A stretch of 64,000 nt of DNA from Oerskovia paurometabola (GTDB taxonomy: Bacteria > Actinomycetota > Actinomycetes > Actinomycetales > Cellulomonadaceae), in contig NZ_JAFBBV010000001.1 in assembly GCF_016907365.1 (NCBI RefSeq), positions 3,472,001 to 3,536,000 on the forward strand, read 5' to 3'. The notes under the pieces were generated by a model. The model saw only the letters and a list, made by a program, of their open reading frames with translations. It was not told the DNA's origin and did not search any database. Both the position numbers and the translations under genes were made by a program. Of this stretch, positions 49,090-60,540 are shown one piece after another (within the stretch, counting starts at the first letter, position 1; every line of letters starts with the position of its first letter).

Positions 49090-50043
49090 TCACGCGATCG
49101 ACAGCGCGATCCCGTCCAGGATGTCGTGCTCGCTCGTCACGACCGACGTGAGCTCGCCGCCCGCGGCCGCGACGTCGTCACGCACCCGGCGCACGACCTC
49201 GGCCCACACGAGCGCGCCCGCACCGATCACGTCGATACGGCCCGGGTGCATGAAGCCCAGCGCCTCGCGCTCGGCGCGCGTGCGGCCCAGCAGGTCCTCG
49301 CACGCGGCGAGCGTCTGGTCGACCGTCAGCACCGCACCGTCGATCCGGTCGCGGTCGTACCGCTCGAGCCCGAGCGCGTGCGCGGTCACGGTCGTGACGG
49401 AGCCCGCGAGCCCCACGAGCGTCGCGGCCTTGCCGAGCGGGACGGTGAGCGACGCCGTGTCGAGCGCGACCCGCACGTCGGCCCGCGCCGCCGCGATCTC
49501 CTCGGCCGTCGGCGGGTCCGAGCGCAGGTGACGCTCGGTCATGCGCACGCAGCCCACGTCCATGGACCACGCCGCCTCCGGTGCGTCGGTGCCGAGCACG
49601 AGCTCGGTCGACCCTCCCCCGAGGTCCACGACCACGAACGGGCCGGGGTGGTTCGCCGCGACCACGCCCGTCGCGCCACGGAAGGACAGCTCGGCCTCCT
49701 CCGTCCCGGACACGACCTCGGGCTCGACGCCCAGGCGGGCCAGGACGCCCTCGACGAACTCGCCACGGTTCTCCGCGTCACGGGTAGCCGACGTCGCCAC
49801 GAACCGGGTGCGCGTCGCACCGAGATCCTCGATCACCCGGGCGTACTCGGCCGCCTGGTCGAGCGTGCGGGCCAAGGCCTCCGGGGCCAGTCGGCCCGTC
49901 CGGTCGACGCCCTGACCGAGGCGCACGACCTCCATGCGACGGTCGAGCTCGGTGAGCACGCCCGTCTCGGGGTCGACGTCGGCGACGAGGAGGCGGATCG
50001 AGTTGGTGCCGCAGTCGATCGCGGCGACGCGAGAAGAAGTCAT
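49090..50043 (-). CDS. ppx: Exopolyphosphatase / Ppx-GppA family protein
   Basis: A 317-residue phosphatase of the ASKHA fold. VAAIDCGTNSIRLLVADV at residues 6-23 and VVVDLGGGSTELVLG near 142-156 are the two phosphate-binding motifs, and LVGLAGSVTTVTA a third. It acts on polyphosphate or pppGpp; which is not clear, and actinobacteria often encode two such genes. Downstream end abuts the palindrome at 49018. Upstream genes DUF501, FtsB-like, eno and mazG on the same strand form a conserved actinobacterial cluster. Confidence 0.92.
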   Translation of the reverse strand: MTSSRVAAIDCGTNSIRLLVADVDPETGVLTELDRRMEVVRLGQGVDRTGRLAPEALARTLDQAAEYARVIEDLGATRTRFVATSATRDAENRGEFVEGVLARLGVEPEVVSGTEEAELSFRGATGVVAANHPGPFVVVDLGGGSTELVLGTDAPEAAWSMDVGCVRMTERHLRSDPPTAEEIAAARADVRVALDTASLTVPLGKAATLVGLAGSVTTVTAHALGLERYDRDRIDGAVLTVDQTLAACEDLLGRTRAEREALGFMHPGRIDVIGAGALVWAEVVRRVRDDVAAAGGELTSVVTSEHDILDGIALSIA

Positions 50044-50157
50044 GACATCAAGGGTGCCACCCGCCGGACCCGCGGCGGTCTCGGACGCCGCCCGTGGACG
50101 GTCGGCGTCGCGAGCGTCACACCGCGACGGCCGCGAGCCCGCCCGCGGGCCGCCCGC

Positions 50158-50790
50158 TCAGCAGGTGCAGCGGTCCGCGCGCCAGGTGCCCGAGATCATG
50201 ACGAGTGCCTCGTCACCCAGCGGGTTCACGCCGGGCCCGGCCGCGAGCGCGTGGCCCACGAGCACGTGCAGACACTTGACCCGCACGGGCATGCCGCCCG
50301 CCGAGATGCCCGCGATCTCCTCGACGTGCCCGAGCGACTCGCGCGCCGCGAGGTAGTGCTCGTGCGCGCGGACGTAGGCGGCTGCGAGCTCCCCGTCCTG
50401 CGTCAGGCGCTCCGACATCTCCTTCATCACGCCGTTCGCCTCGAGCGTCGAGGCGCCCGCGACCGCGCCGGGGCCCGTCAGGTAGTACGTCGTGGGGAAC
50501 GGGGTGCCGTCGGGCAGGCGCGGCGCGGTGTGCACGACGAGCGGGCGACCGCACACGCAGCGCGCGGCGATCCCCACGACGCCGCGCGCCGGGCGGCCGA
50601 GCTGCTCCTGCAGGACCTCCAGGTCCTCGGGTGTGACCTCGGGGCGCGAGCGGTCCGCCTCGGGGACGGCCGGGGCGTCGGCGCTGCGCGCGGGACCGCG
50701 ATCGGTCACCGGTGCCGCGTCACGGGCTACGGCGTCGGCTGCGCCACCGTGGTCCACGGAGTCCGGGGCGGAGGAGGTCGAGTCGTTCAC
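50158..50790 (-). CDS. DUF501 domain-containing protein
   Basis: A 210-residue protein. Polar disordered start (about 1-45), then the DUF501 core: LQEQLGRPARGVVGIAARCVCGRPLVVHTAPRLPDGTPFPTTYYLTGPGAVAGASTLEANGVMKEMSERL, and RVKCLHVLVGHALAAGPGVNPLGDEAL. Cysteines in RCVCG and KCLH may bind a metal. The GTG start is at 50790. Function unknown but conserved between the FtsB-like gene and ppx in this phylum. Confidence 0.85.
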   Translation of the reverse strand: MNDSTSSAPDSVDHGGAADAVARDAAPVTDRGPARSADAPAVPEADRSRPEVTPEDLEVLQEQLGRPARGVVGIAARCVCGRPLVVHTAPRLPDGTPFPTTYYLTGPGAVAGASTLEANGVMKEMSERLTQDGELAAAYVRAHEHYLAARESLGHVEEIAGISAGGMPVRVKCLHVLVGHALAAGPGVNPLGDEALVMISGTWRADRCTC

Positions 50791-50991
50791 GAGAAGTTTC
50801 CGATCTGCGGCGTGCGGTGCTGGTCCGGCGTCGGGAGCCGACGCCCTCCCATTGTCCCCGGTCGAGCGGCCGGATCGGCAATCGGCCCTCACCGGGACGC
50901 TCGAAGGACCTGAGGGCGTGGCGGACCTGGCCGAGCCCGTCGCGCGGACCATGGCTGCCGGCACGCTCGCCGAGCGGGTGCGGCACGGCGC

Positions 50992-51930
50992 CTACGGTGT
51001 CGGGGCGTCCGTGGCCGGAGGCCCGTCGCTCCCCTGCTCGACCGGCGAGTCGCCGGGAGCCGGCTGCTCCCCCGCGAGCTGCACGGACCGCCACAGCGAG
51101 GTGTACCAGGGCGCGCCGTCGTTCCCCTCGACCCCGACAGGACCGTCCGTGATCTTCCGTCCCGTCTCGGGATCGAGGTCGTCGACCACCGTGTCCGGGT
51201 CGATGACCCGCCACGCACGCTCGCCCGGCATCACATAGCTCAACCGGTCGCGCGCCTGGGCGATCACGTACGCCTCGTCGTCCCAGCGGCCGAGCTGGAC
51301 CTGGAGGTCGTCGCGCTCGGCCTCCGCGGCCGCGACCTCGGCCCGCAGCGCGCGCAGCTCGCCCGTCTGGTTCACGTAGGCGCGCAAGGTCGGCAGGAGC
51401 AGGACGACCGCGAGGAGCACGACGACGGCGATCACGAGCGAACGGACCGTCACGACCTCGGGCAGCAGGAGGCCGTTGCGGCTGCGTCGACGGTCCGCGA
51501 GCGCCGGGGCCCGTGTCGAGGCGGTCGGTCGCGGGGTCCGCGGGGTCCGCGCCGTGCGTGCCGCGCGCGTCGTCGTGGAGGTCGAGGACTTCGAGGAACC
51601 ACCCGACCGGCCGCCCGTGCCTGAGCCTCCCGAGGTGGCCGACGGCTTGCGCGGCGCTGCGGGCTTGCGTCCCGCGCCGGTCGCGGGCCCCGAGCCCTTG
51701 GCAGTGCTCGCGTCCTTGCTCGCCCCCTTCGCGGGACCGGCCTTCGGGGCACCCGTGCCGGCCCCGGACCTGCTGGACGTGCCCGCGTCGGAGCGCGACG
51801 TCGTCGGGCCGGAGGTGCCCCGTGCGCGGCCCGTCGACGAACGACCGTCGCCGCGTGCGCCTCCGCCTCCGCGCCCGCCGCCCGGGCGCGGCGACGCGCC
51901 GGGCGTGGACGGACGACGGTTCGTGGGCAT
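50992..51930 (-). CDS. FtsB/DivIC-like septum formation initiator
   Basis: A 312-residue single-pass protein. The first 145 residues are disordered (Gly/Ser/Arg/Thr repeats). Membrane helix about 162-178 (SLVIAVVVLLAVVLLLP), then a coiled coil (QTGELRALRAEVAAAEAERDDLQVQLGRWDDEAYVIAQARDRLSYVMPGERAWRVIDPDT) that matches FtsB/DivIC. It stabilises the divisome by pairing with FtsQ/FtsL. The disordered N terminus is much longer than in E. coli FtsB (about 100 aa in total there). It is 221 bp downstream of eno, with a terminator between. Confidence 0.88.
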   Translation of the reverse strand: MPTNRRPSTPGASPRPGGGRGGGGARGDGRSSTGRARGTSGPTTSRSDAGTSSRSGAGTGAPKAGPAKGASKDASTAKGSGPATGAGRKPAAPRKPSATSGGSGTGGRSGGSSKSSTSTTTRAARTARTPRTPRPTASTRAPALADRRRSRNGLLLPEVVTVRSLVIAVVVLLAVVLLLPTLRAYVNQTGELRALRAEVAAAEAERDDLQVQLGRWDDEAYVIAQARDRLSYVMPGERAWRVIDPDTVVDDLDPETGRKITDGPVGVEGNDGAPWYTSLWRSVQLAGEQPAPGDSPVEQGSDGPPATDAPTP

Positions 51931-52057
51931 GGAGCCGATTGTGCCGTCCCCCGCAGCCGCTCGGGCGCAGGGTCCACGGCGTGCCGGGGCAACGTGGCCG
52001 GATCCACACCAAGCGTTCACAACCAGAGCCGTCCTCGACGGCCTCGACGGCACAGCA

Positions 52058-52095
52058 CGGACGCCCGGTGGTTCCGAGGAACCACCGGGCGTCCG
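52058..52095 (-). terminator. Terminator of eno
   Basis: CGGACGCCCGGTGGTTCC (52058-52075) pairs with 52078-52095 over all 18 bp, 57 bp past the enolase stop. Confidence 0.8.
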
Positions 52096-52151
52096 GGTGC
52101 CGCGCGACGGCCGGACCGGGGTCAGGCCGTGCTCAGCGGGAGAGCGTCAGC

Positions 52152-54486
<2,335 letters not shown>

Positions 54487-54506
54487 GCGCCCATCGTAGG
54501 GAGGCG

Positions 54507-54540
54507 GACCGGAGGGCCCCTGGACGGGAGCCCTCCGGTC
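54507..54540 (-). terminator. Terminator of the alpha-amylase gene
   Basis: GACCGGAGGGC (54507-54517) and GCCCTCCGGTC (54530-54540) pair perfectly over 11 bp with a 12-nt loop, 57 bp past the amylase stop. Confidence 0.65.
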
Positions 54541-54597
54541 TGTTGCCTGGCGGTCTGCTGCCCGGCAGTGCGGGGGCCAGCGGCGCCGGAGGGCCGG

Positions 54598-56700
54598 CTA
54601 CCTCCAGGTGTCGGTGAGGGTCACGGCCCCGTTCGGTCCGACGGTCGCCGTGCGGTTGGCGCCGCTCTCCCAGACCACGGTGCCCGCGCCGTCCTTCTTG
54701 ACGTACTTGTACTCGAAGGTGGTGCCGGCGGGCAGGTCGAGCACGACCTTCCACACGGGGTACGTCGCGGAGGACAGGGGCTTGGCCGCGGCGGGAGCCC
54801 ACGAGCCGAGGGCGGGGATGCTGCCCACGACGTAGACGTTCTGCCCCAGGACCGTGGTGGCGTCGACCGAGAAGCTCGCGTCGCCGTCGGTCTCCCCGGG
54901 GCTGCCCCCGGTCCCCGCGCACGGGTCGCCCGAGGTGACGACGCCGCCCGAGACCTGGACGTGCTGCCCCGTGAGGCTGAAGTCCTTGCCGTCGTTGTTG
55001 TCCCAGGTGCCCGAGCCGTTGGTGAACGCGGCGGTGATGGTCGCCCCGTTCGCGGGGACCTGGCGCGAGACCCAGCCCGTGCAGGCTGTGGTCATGTCGA
55101 CCCCGGGGGCCGTGGTCCAGGCGCCCGCACCGACCTTGTAGTGGACCTTGTACGCGTTCCACCCCTTCGAGGTCGAGTAGTAGACCGTGGTGGCGGTGGT
55201 GGTCGGGCAGTCGACCGTGCACGGCGTGCCACCGGTCTTGCCGACGTGCAGCGCGAGCGCGCCGTACGCGGGGACCGTCGCGCTGAACGTGCCCGACGCG
55301 CTCACGGTTCGGGTCACGGAGCAGTCCTTGGCGGCCACGACGTCGCAGTAGGTGCCCGCGGGCAGCGACGACTGGTAGGTACGCGTCACGGCGGAGGCCG
55401 TGTTGTTGATCGCCACGTAGCCCTTGGCCCCGCGGCCGAACGCGATGTTGTTGTTGCCGTCGTCCCACCATTTCGTCACGGACGTGCCCTCGACCGTGTT
55501 GTGGAAGCCGACCATGCCGGCGATCTCGGTCCAGCGCTGCGTGCAGGTCCAGGCGCTGTTCGAGCAGCTCGCGTCGGGGACCGAGGCGCTGGTGGCGCCG
55601 GGAGCGCCGGCGTCCTTGTCGGTCCACGTGTAGCCGGTGTAGACCGCGGGCGAGCCGTAGGGCCAGGAGAGCATGAACGCGTTGGCGAGCTTGTACTTGG
55701 CGCCCCACTTGTAGCTCATGGTCTCGCCGTTGCGCTCGGTGTCGTGGTTGTCGACGAAGACCCCGGCACGGTCGGAGGTGAGCAGCCCGTTGCCGATCTC
55801 GTCGAGGCTCGCGATGCTGCCATCGAAGCGGCTCTTGAGGGTGCGGGCGTAGTTGAACTCGTGCGAGTCGCCGCTGCCCAGGTACTCGGCGGGCTGGACG
55901 GGCTCTCCCCCGGCCCCGATGACCTCGTGGACCCAGTAGACGCTCGGGTTGGTCAGCTTGGCCTTGATGGCCTCGAGGTCGGCGGCGGGGATGTGCTTGG
56001 CCGCGTCGATGCGGAAGCCCGCGACGCCCAGGCCGAGCAGGTCGTTCATGTAGCCCGCGATCTTGCCGCGCACGTAGTCGGAGGACGTCCGCAGGTCCTG
56101 GAGCGAGACGAGGCGGCAGTTCTGGACGTTGTACCGGTCGCCGTAGTTGGTGATGTCGGCGCGGCAGTCGTTGAAGTCGTTCGCCCCGTACGGGACCCCG
56201 GGGAAGCTGTCGACCGAGTAGCCGGTCCCGCCGGTTCCCGTGCCGGACCCGGTGTCGGCACCTGCCGTGTGGTTGACGACCGCGTCCACCACGATGCCGA
56301 CGCCCGCCGTCCTGCAGGTGTTGACCATGTTCTGGAACTCGGCACGGTTGCCGAGCTTGGACTCGATCTTGTAGCTCACGGGCTGGTAGGAGGTCCACCA
56401 GGCGGTGCCCTGGATGTGCTCCTGGGGCGGGGAGACCTGGACGTAGCCGAACCCGGCGGGCCCGATCGTGCTCGTGCACTCGGCGGCGACAGCGTCCCAG
56501 GTCCACTGGAACATGTTGAGGACGACGTTCCCGCGGCCGTTCTCGGACGCGACCACGGGGGAGGGCGTGGGCGCCTTGGCCGCGGCGGGCACGGCCCCGG
56601 CGACGAGCCCCGACGTGACCACGGCGAGCGCCGTGAGCCCGGCGAGAAGTCTGCGCCGCGGCTTCGTGCGGACCGGTCTGGTTGTTCGGCTGAGCATCAT
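54598..56700 (-). CDS. Secreted alpha-amylase (GH13) with CBM25-like and CBM20 modules
   Basis: A 700-residue extracellular enzyme. A Sec-type signal (RRRLLAGLTALAVVTSGLVAGAVPAAA, about 16-42). GH13 barrel with VVDAVVNH, nucleophile Asp232 (GFRIDAAKH), acid/base Glu259 (YWVHEVIG), Asp320 (FVDNHDTER). Residues about 501-592 resemble CBM25 and 603-700 a CBM20 (FSVDATTVLGQNVYVVGSIPALGSW; EYKYVKKD). Degrades raw starch to maltooligosaccharides. Start: ATG 56700 (ribosome site GGAG). Confidence 0.92.
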   Translation of the reverse strand: MMLSRTTRPVRTKPRRRLLAGLTALAVVTSGLVAGAVPAAAKAPTPSPVVASENGRGNVVLNMFQWTWDAVAAECTSTIGPAGFGYVQVSPPQEHIQGTAWWTSYQPVSYKIESKLGNRAEFQNMVNTCRTAGVGIVVDAVVNHTAGADTGSGTGTGGTGYSVDSFPGVPYGANDFNDCRADITNYGDRYNVQNCRLVSLQDLRTSSDYVRGKIAGYMNDLLGLGVAGFRIDAAKHIPAADLEAIKAKLTNPSVYWVHEVIGAGGEPVQPAEYLGSGDSHEFNYARTLKSRFDGSIASLDEIGNGLLTSDRAGVFVDNHDTERNGETMSYKWGAKYKLANAFMLSWPYGSPAVYTGYTWTDKDAGAPGATSASVPDASCSNSAWTCTQRWTEIAGMVGFHNTVEGTSVTKWWDDGNNNIAFGRGAKGYVAINNTASAVTRTYQSSLPAGTYCDVVAAKDCSVTRTVSASGTFSATVPAYGALALHVGKTGGTPCTVDCPTTTATTVYYSTSKGWNAYKVHYKVGAGAWTTAPGVDMTTACTGWVSRQVPANGATITAAFTNGSGTWDNNDGKDFSLTGQHVQVSGGVVTSGDPCAGTGGSPGETDGDASFSVDATTVLGQNVYVVGSIPALGSWAPAAAKPLSSATYPVWKVVLDLPAGTTFEYKYVKKDGAGTVVWESGANRTATVGPNGAVTLTDTWR

Positions 56701-56847
56701 TGCTGCGTTCTCCGTTTCGGTGCTGCGCACAGCCCCGCATCGGCGCGTGGCTGCCCGTCCTTCGCCCCGGCGTCGGCGCCGGCACGTCTACCGCTTCCCC
56801 TGCCATCGCTCCGGTCCGATCGACCGGCCGAGCCCACTCCCCTGCCA

Positions 56848-56906
56848 CTTTGCAGAGATTTGCGGGTTCTTGCTGAAAGATTACACAGACGGATGGGACG
56901 TGTCAG
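56848..56906 (-). promoter_or_regulatory. Promoter and candidate operator of the alpha-amylase gene
   Basis: On the minus strand CTGACA (56906-56901) and TAATCT (56883-56878) are 17 bp apart. Just downstream at 56880-56848 lie CTTTCAGCAAG and CTGCAAAG segments, an inverted, LacI-operator-like arrangement similar in style to the Reg1/MalR sites of Streptomyces amylase genes. This suggests induction by maltodextrin. Confidence 0.6.
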
Positions 56907-56939
56907 CCCTTTCGGACACGCAAGAAGGTTGCAGGTCGC

Positions 56940-57773
56940 TCACGGCAGCGTCGGCACCGCCGCGAGCAGCTCGCGCGTGTACGCGGCGGCCGGACGGGTC
57001 AGCACCTGGCGCGTGGGGCCGGCCTCGACGACCTCTCCCCCGCGCAGCACCACGGTCTCCTCGCACAGCTGCCCGACGATCGCCATGTCGTGGCTGACCA
57101 GGACGAGCGTGAGCCCCAGCTCGCTCTGGAGCCGGCGGAGCAGGTCCATGACCTGCTCGCGGACCGACACGTCGAGCGCACTCACGGGCTCGTCGCCCAC
57201 CAGGACCGACGGCGAGGGCGCGAGGGCTCGGGCGATCGCGATGCGCTGACGCTGGCCGCCCGAGAACTGGGCCGGGTACTTGGTCCGGGCGTCGGGGTCG
57301 AGGCCCACCCACCCCAGCACCTCGTCGACGCGCGCCGACACGTCGCCGCCGATCTTGAGCGAGCGCAGCGGCTCGGCGACGATCCGGGCGACCGTCATGC
57401 GCGGGTCGAGCGACGTGCGCGGGTCCTGGAGGACGACCTGGACCTCGCGCCGGTACCGCCGCATGAGCGCTCGGTCCCGGCGGTCCAGGGGCGCGCCGCG
57501 GTAGGAGACCGTGCCGCTCGTGGGGCTGTCGAGCCCGAGCAGCAGGCGCAGGAGCGTCGACTTCCCCGCGCCCGACTCCCCCACGATCCCCACGCTGCGC
57601 CCCGCACGGACCGCGAGGTCGACGCCCGCGAGCGCCGCCGTCGGAGGCGTGCGGCGCGATCCCCCGAACTCGCGCCACACCCCGTCGAGCGCGACGAACG
57701 GTGGGGCGTCACTCCCGGGGTTCCGGTCACCCCCGGCAAGCAGGGCGTCACCCTCGGCGGGCTGGTCGCTCAT
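56940..57773 (-). CDS. Peptide-type ABC importer ATPase (OppF/DppF-like)
   Basis: A 277-residue ATPase. Walker A GESGAGKST, Q-loop VVLQDPRTSLDPRMTV, signature FSGGQRQRIAIARAL, Walker B VLVGDEPVSALDVS and H-loop VSHDM are intact; it lacks the fused Fe-S-like tail of some OppF proteins. The ATG overlaps the stop of the OppD-like gene. The first 24 residues (AEGDALLAGGDRNPGSD) are encoded by three GTGAC repeat units, so this start region is repeat-derived. Last gene of the importer operon. Confidence 0.92.
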   Translation of the reverse strand: MSDQPAEGDALLAGGDRNPGSDAPPFVALDGVWREFGGSRRTPPTAALAGVDLAVRAGRSVGIVGESGAGKSTLLRLLLGLDSPTSGTVSYRGAPLDRRDRALMRRYRREVQVVLQDPRTSLDPRMTVARIVAEPLRSLKIGGDVSARVDEVLGWVGLDPDARTKYPAQFSGGQRQRIAIARALAPSPSVLVGDEPVSALDVSVREQVMDLLRRLQSELGLTLVLVSHDMAIVGQLCEETVVLRGGEVVEAGPTRQVLTRPAAAYTRELLAAVPTLP

Positions 57774-58627
57774 CGGTCCTCCTGGGTGGTCGGGTGCAGG
57801 GTGGTCGGGTGCAGGGTCGGCAGGTGGGTCACGGCGCGCGCGGCGGCGAGCAGCGAGCGCGTGTAGGGGTCCTCGGGCGAGTCGAGGGCGCGGGCCACGG
57901 TCGTGGCCTCGACGACCTGCCCGTGCCGCATGACGACGAGGTCGCGCGCGACGCGGGCGACGACCGGCAGGTCGTGCGACACGAACACCAGGGCGGTCCC
58001 GGTGCGCTCGATGAGGTCGTCGAGCAGGTCGAGGATCTCGGCCTGGACGGTCACGTCGAGGGCCGTGGTGGGCTCGTCGGCGATGAGCACGTCGGGCTCG
58101 CACGCGAGCGCCATGGCGAGGCACGCGCGCTGGCGCTGGCCACCGGAGAGCTGCCAGGGGTAGGACCCGAGGATGCGTTCGGTGTCGTCGAGGCGCACGA
58201 GGCGGCACAGGTCGGCGGCGAGCTCGGCGGCCCGTGCGCGCGAGACCTTGCGGTGCAGGCGCAGCGGCCCGGCGATCTGCCGGCCTATCGTCATGAGGGG
58301 GTCGAGCGCCGTGAGGGGCTCCTGGAAGACCATCGCGATGCGGGCCCCGCGCACGCGGCGCATGGCCTTCTCCCCGAGGGGCAGCAGGTCGGTCCCGTCG
58401 AGCAGGACCTGCCCGGTCGCGGTCATGCCGTCGGGCAGCAGCCCGAGGATCGCGGCCGCGGTGAGCGACTTGCCCGAGCCGGACTCGCCGATCACGCCGA
58501 GCCGCTCGCCGGGGGCGACGTGCCAGCTCACGTGGTCGAGCAGCACCCGGCCCGACGACGTCCGTACCGTCAGGTCGCGCACCTCGAGCCCGGTGGTGCT
58601 CGTCGCGGGAGCGGTCGTGCGCGTCAT
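57770..58627 (-). CDS. Peptide-type ABC importer ATPase (OppD/DppD-like)
   Basis: A 285-residue ATPase. GESGSGKS (Walker A), [17 protein letters not shown] (Q-loop), [15 protein letters not shown] (signature), [16 protein letters not shown] (Walker B) and VSHDLPVV. The C terminus carries LHPTT repeated twice, from a perfect 15-bp direct repeat at about 57789-57818. Starts at ATG 58627, overlapping the permease stop. Confidence 0.92.
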   Translation of the reverse strand: MTRTTAPATSTTGLEVRDLTVRTSSGRVLLDHVSWHVAPGERLGVIGESGSGKSLTAAAILGLLPDGMTATGQVLLDGTDLLPLGEKAMRRVRGARIAMVFQEPLTALDPLMTIGRQIAGPLRLHRKVSRARAAELAADLCRLVRLDDTERILGSYPWQLSGGQRQRACLAMALACEPDVLIADEPTTALDVTVQAEILDLLDDLIERTGTALVFVSHDLPVVARVARDLVVMRHGQVVEATTVARALDSPEDPYTRSLLAAARAVTHLPTLHPTTLHPTTQEDR

Positions 58628-59565
58628 CGGTCGCCTCGCAGGCTCGGGTCGGTCCGTTCGCGGATGCCGTCACCCAGGAGGTTCAGGCCGAGCACGGTCC
58701 ACGCGATGAGCAGCCCGGGCAGGATCGCGCCGAGCGGCTGGACCGCGACGGACTTCTGGGCGGCGCTGAGCAGCCGCCCCCAGGACAGGGCGGTCGGCGA
58801 GCCGAGCCCCAGGTAGGACAGCGACGCCTCGGCGAGGATCGCGCCGCCCGCGAGCAGCATGAGCTGCACCAGCAGGGTGGGGGCCACGTTGGGCAGCACG
58901 TGGCGCAGGATCGTCCCCCACCATCCGGTGCCCGACGCCGTCGCTGCCGTCACGTAGTCCTCGCGCAGCACGCGCGCGGCGTTGACCCGCGTGACGCGCG
59001 CGATCACCGCGGCCCCCGAGATGCCGATCGCGACGACGGCCGAGGTCAGCGACGCACCGCGGACGGTCACGATGAGCATGGCCAGCAGCAGGGTCGGGAA
59101 GGCGATCATCAGGTCGATGACGTTGAGGAGCGCGACGTCGGCCCACCGGGTGGTCGCCGCGGCGACCACGCCGATCGCGATGCCCAGCACGCCCGCGATG
59201 ACGACCGACGCGATCGCCACGGTCATCGCGACCGTGGCCCCGCCCATGAGCTGGCTCAGCAGGTCGCGTCCGAGGCGGTCGGTGCCCGCCCAGAACTGGG
59301 CGCTCGGTCCCTCGAGCCGCCCGCCCGTGCCGGCCGCGCCCACGCCCACGTCGTACGGCGTCCAGAAGACCGCGACGACACCGACCACGACGACCAACCC
59401 GACCATGACCAGACCCGCGACGAACGACGGGCTGACGCTCCGCCGTCGGGCACGCTTGGCACCACCGTCCCCGGGCGACGGCACGAGCACGCCCTCCTCC
59501 CGCGCCGGGGCCATGCGCCCGGATCCTTCGACGACGGGGATCTCCCCGCCCAGGTCGATGCTCAT
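58624..59565 (-). CDS. Peptide-type ABC importer permease (DppC-like)
   Basis: A 313-residue inner-membrane subunit with a polar N terminus (about 1-45) and six helices. The characteristic domain start FWAGTDRLGRDLLSQLMGGATVAM and the EAA-type loop EDYVTAATASGTGWWGTILRHVLPNVAPTL, where the ATPase docks, are clear. Starts at ATG 59565 overlapping the DppB-like stop. Confidence 0.92.
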   Translation of the reverse strand: MSIDLGGEIPVVEGSGRMAPAREEGVLVPSPGDGGAKRARRRSVSPSFVAGLVMVGLVVVVGVVAVFWTPYDVGVGAAGTGGRLEGPSAQFWAGTDRLGRDLLSQLMGGATVAMTVAIASVVIAGVLGIAIGVVAAATTRWADVALLNVIDLMIAFPTLLLAMLIVTVRGASLTSAVVAIGISGAAVIARVTRVNAARVLREDYVTAATASGTGWWGTILRHVLPNVAPTLLVQLMLLAGGAILAEASLSYLGLGSPTALSWGRLLSAAQKSVAVQPLGAILPGLLIAWTVLGLNLLGDGIRERTDPSLRGDR

Positions 59566-60530
59566 CGTGCGCCTCCGAGGGCAGAACCGGCACGCAGCCG
59601 GGGGTCGATGCCGCGCTGGGCGAGGTCGACCAGGAAGTTCGTGACGAGGACCAGGACCGTCAGGCCCAGGACGAGGGCCTGCACGACAGGCAGGTCGCGC
59701 CCCGCGACCGACGACACCAGGAGCGTGCCGAGGCCCGGCAGCGCGAAGACGTTCTCCACGACCACGGCCCCCAGCAACGACGTCGCGAGCTCGATGCCGA
59801 GGATCGCGACGACCGGGACCGCGCCGTTGCGCAGACCGTGGCGCGCCAGGGCGTGCCACCGGCCGTAGCCGAGGGATCGGGCGGTGCGGACGTAGTCCTG
59901 GTCCAGGACGTCGAGCGTCGCCGACCGCACGTAGCGGACCATGACCGACGACATGGCGATCGCCACGGTCGCCACCGGCAGGACGAGCGACCGCACGGCC
60001 GCCGCGGGGTCCTCCCAGCCCTGGCGCGGGAACCCGCCGGGCGGCAGGACCCCCGCCTCGAGCGCGAAGACCCACACCAGGATGACGCCGACCCAGAAGA
60101 CCGGCACCGCGACGCCGAGCTGGGACACGGCCGAGACCGCGACCCCCACGACGCCGCGGCGCTTGACCGCCGCGACCACGCCGAGCGGCACTGACACGAG
60201 CACCGAGACCGCGAACGCCGCGAGGCTCAGCGGCAGCGTGATCGGGAGCTTGCTCGCGATCAGCTCCCCCACGGGCAGGCGCGAGACGAACGACGTCCCG
60301 GCGCTGCCCGAGAACAGTCCCGCGACCCACTGCCCGTACTGCGTCCACAGGGGCTGGTCGGTGCCGAGGTCGGCACGCAGCTGGTCGAGCTGGTCGCTCG
60401 TGGTGCCCACGCCGAGCGACGTGCCCGCGCTGTCCCCCGGCAGGAACCGGAGGACGGCGAAGACCACGACGCTCGCGAGGACCAACGACAGCAGCAGCGT
60501 GCCGACGCGCGTCAGGAGGTAGCGGGACAT
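59562..60530 (-). CDS. Peptide-type ABC importer permease (DppB-like)
   Basis: A 322-residue permease with six helices, opening MSRYLLTRVGTLLLSLVLASVVVFAVLRFLPGD, the classic DppB N terminus, and an EAA-type loop LDQDYVRTARSLGYGRWHALARHGLRNGAVPV. It forms the channel with the next gene. It starts 10 bp after the binding-protein gene. Confidence 0.93.
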   Translation of the reverse strand: MSRYLLTRVGTLLLSLVLASVVVFAVLRFLPGDSAGTSLGVGTTSDQLDQLRADLGTDQPLWTQYGQWVAGLFSGSAGTSFVSRLPVGELIASKLPITLPLSLAAFAVSVLVSVPLGVVAAVKRRGVVGVAVSAVSQLGVAVPVFWVGVILVWVFALEAGVLPPGGFPRQGWEDPAAAVRSLVLPVATVAIAMSSVMVRYVRSATLDVLDQDYVRTARSLGYGRWHALARHGLRNGAVPVVAILGIELATSLLGAVVVENVFALPGLGTLLVSSVAGRDLPVVQALVLGLTVLVLVTNFLVDLAQRGIDPRLRAGSALGGAR

Positions 60531-60540
60531 GGGTGCTCGG

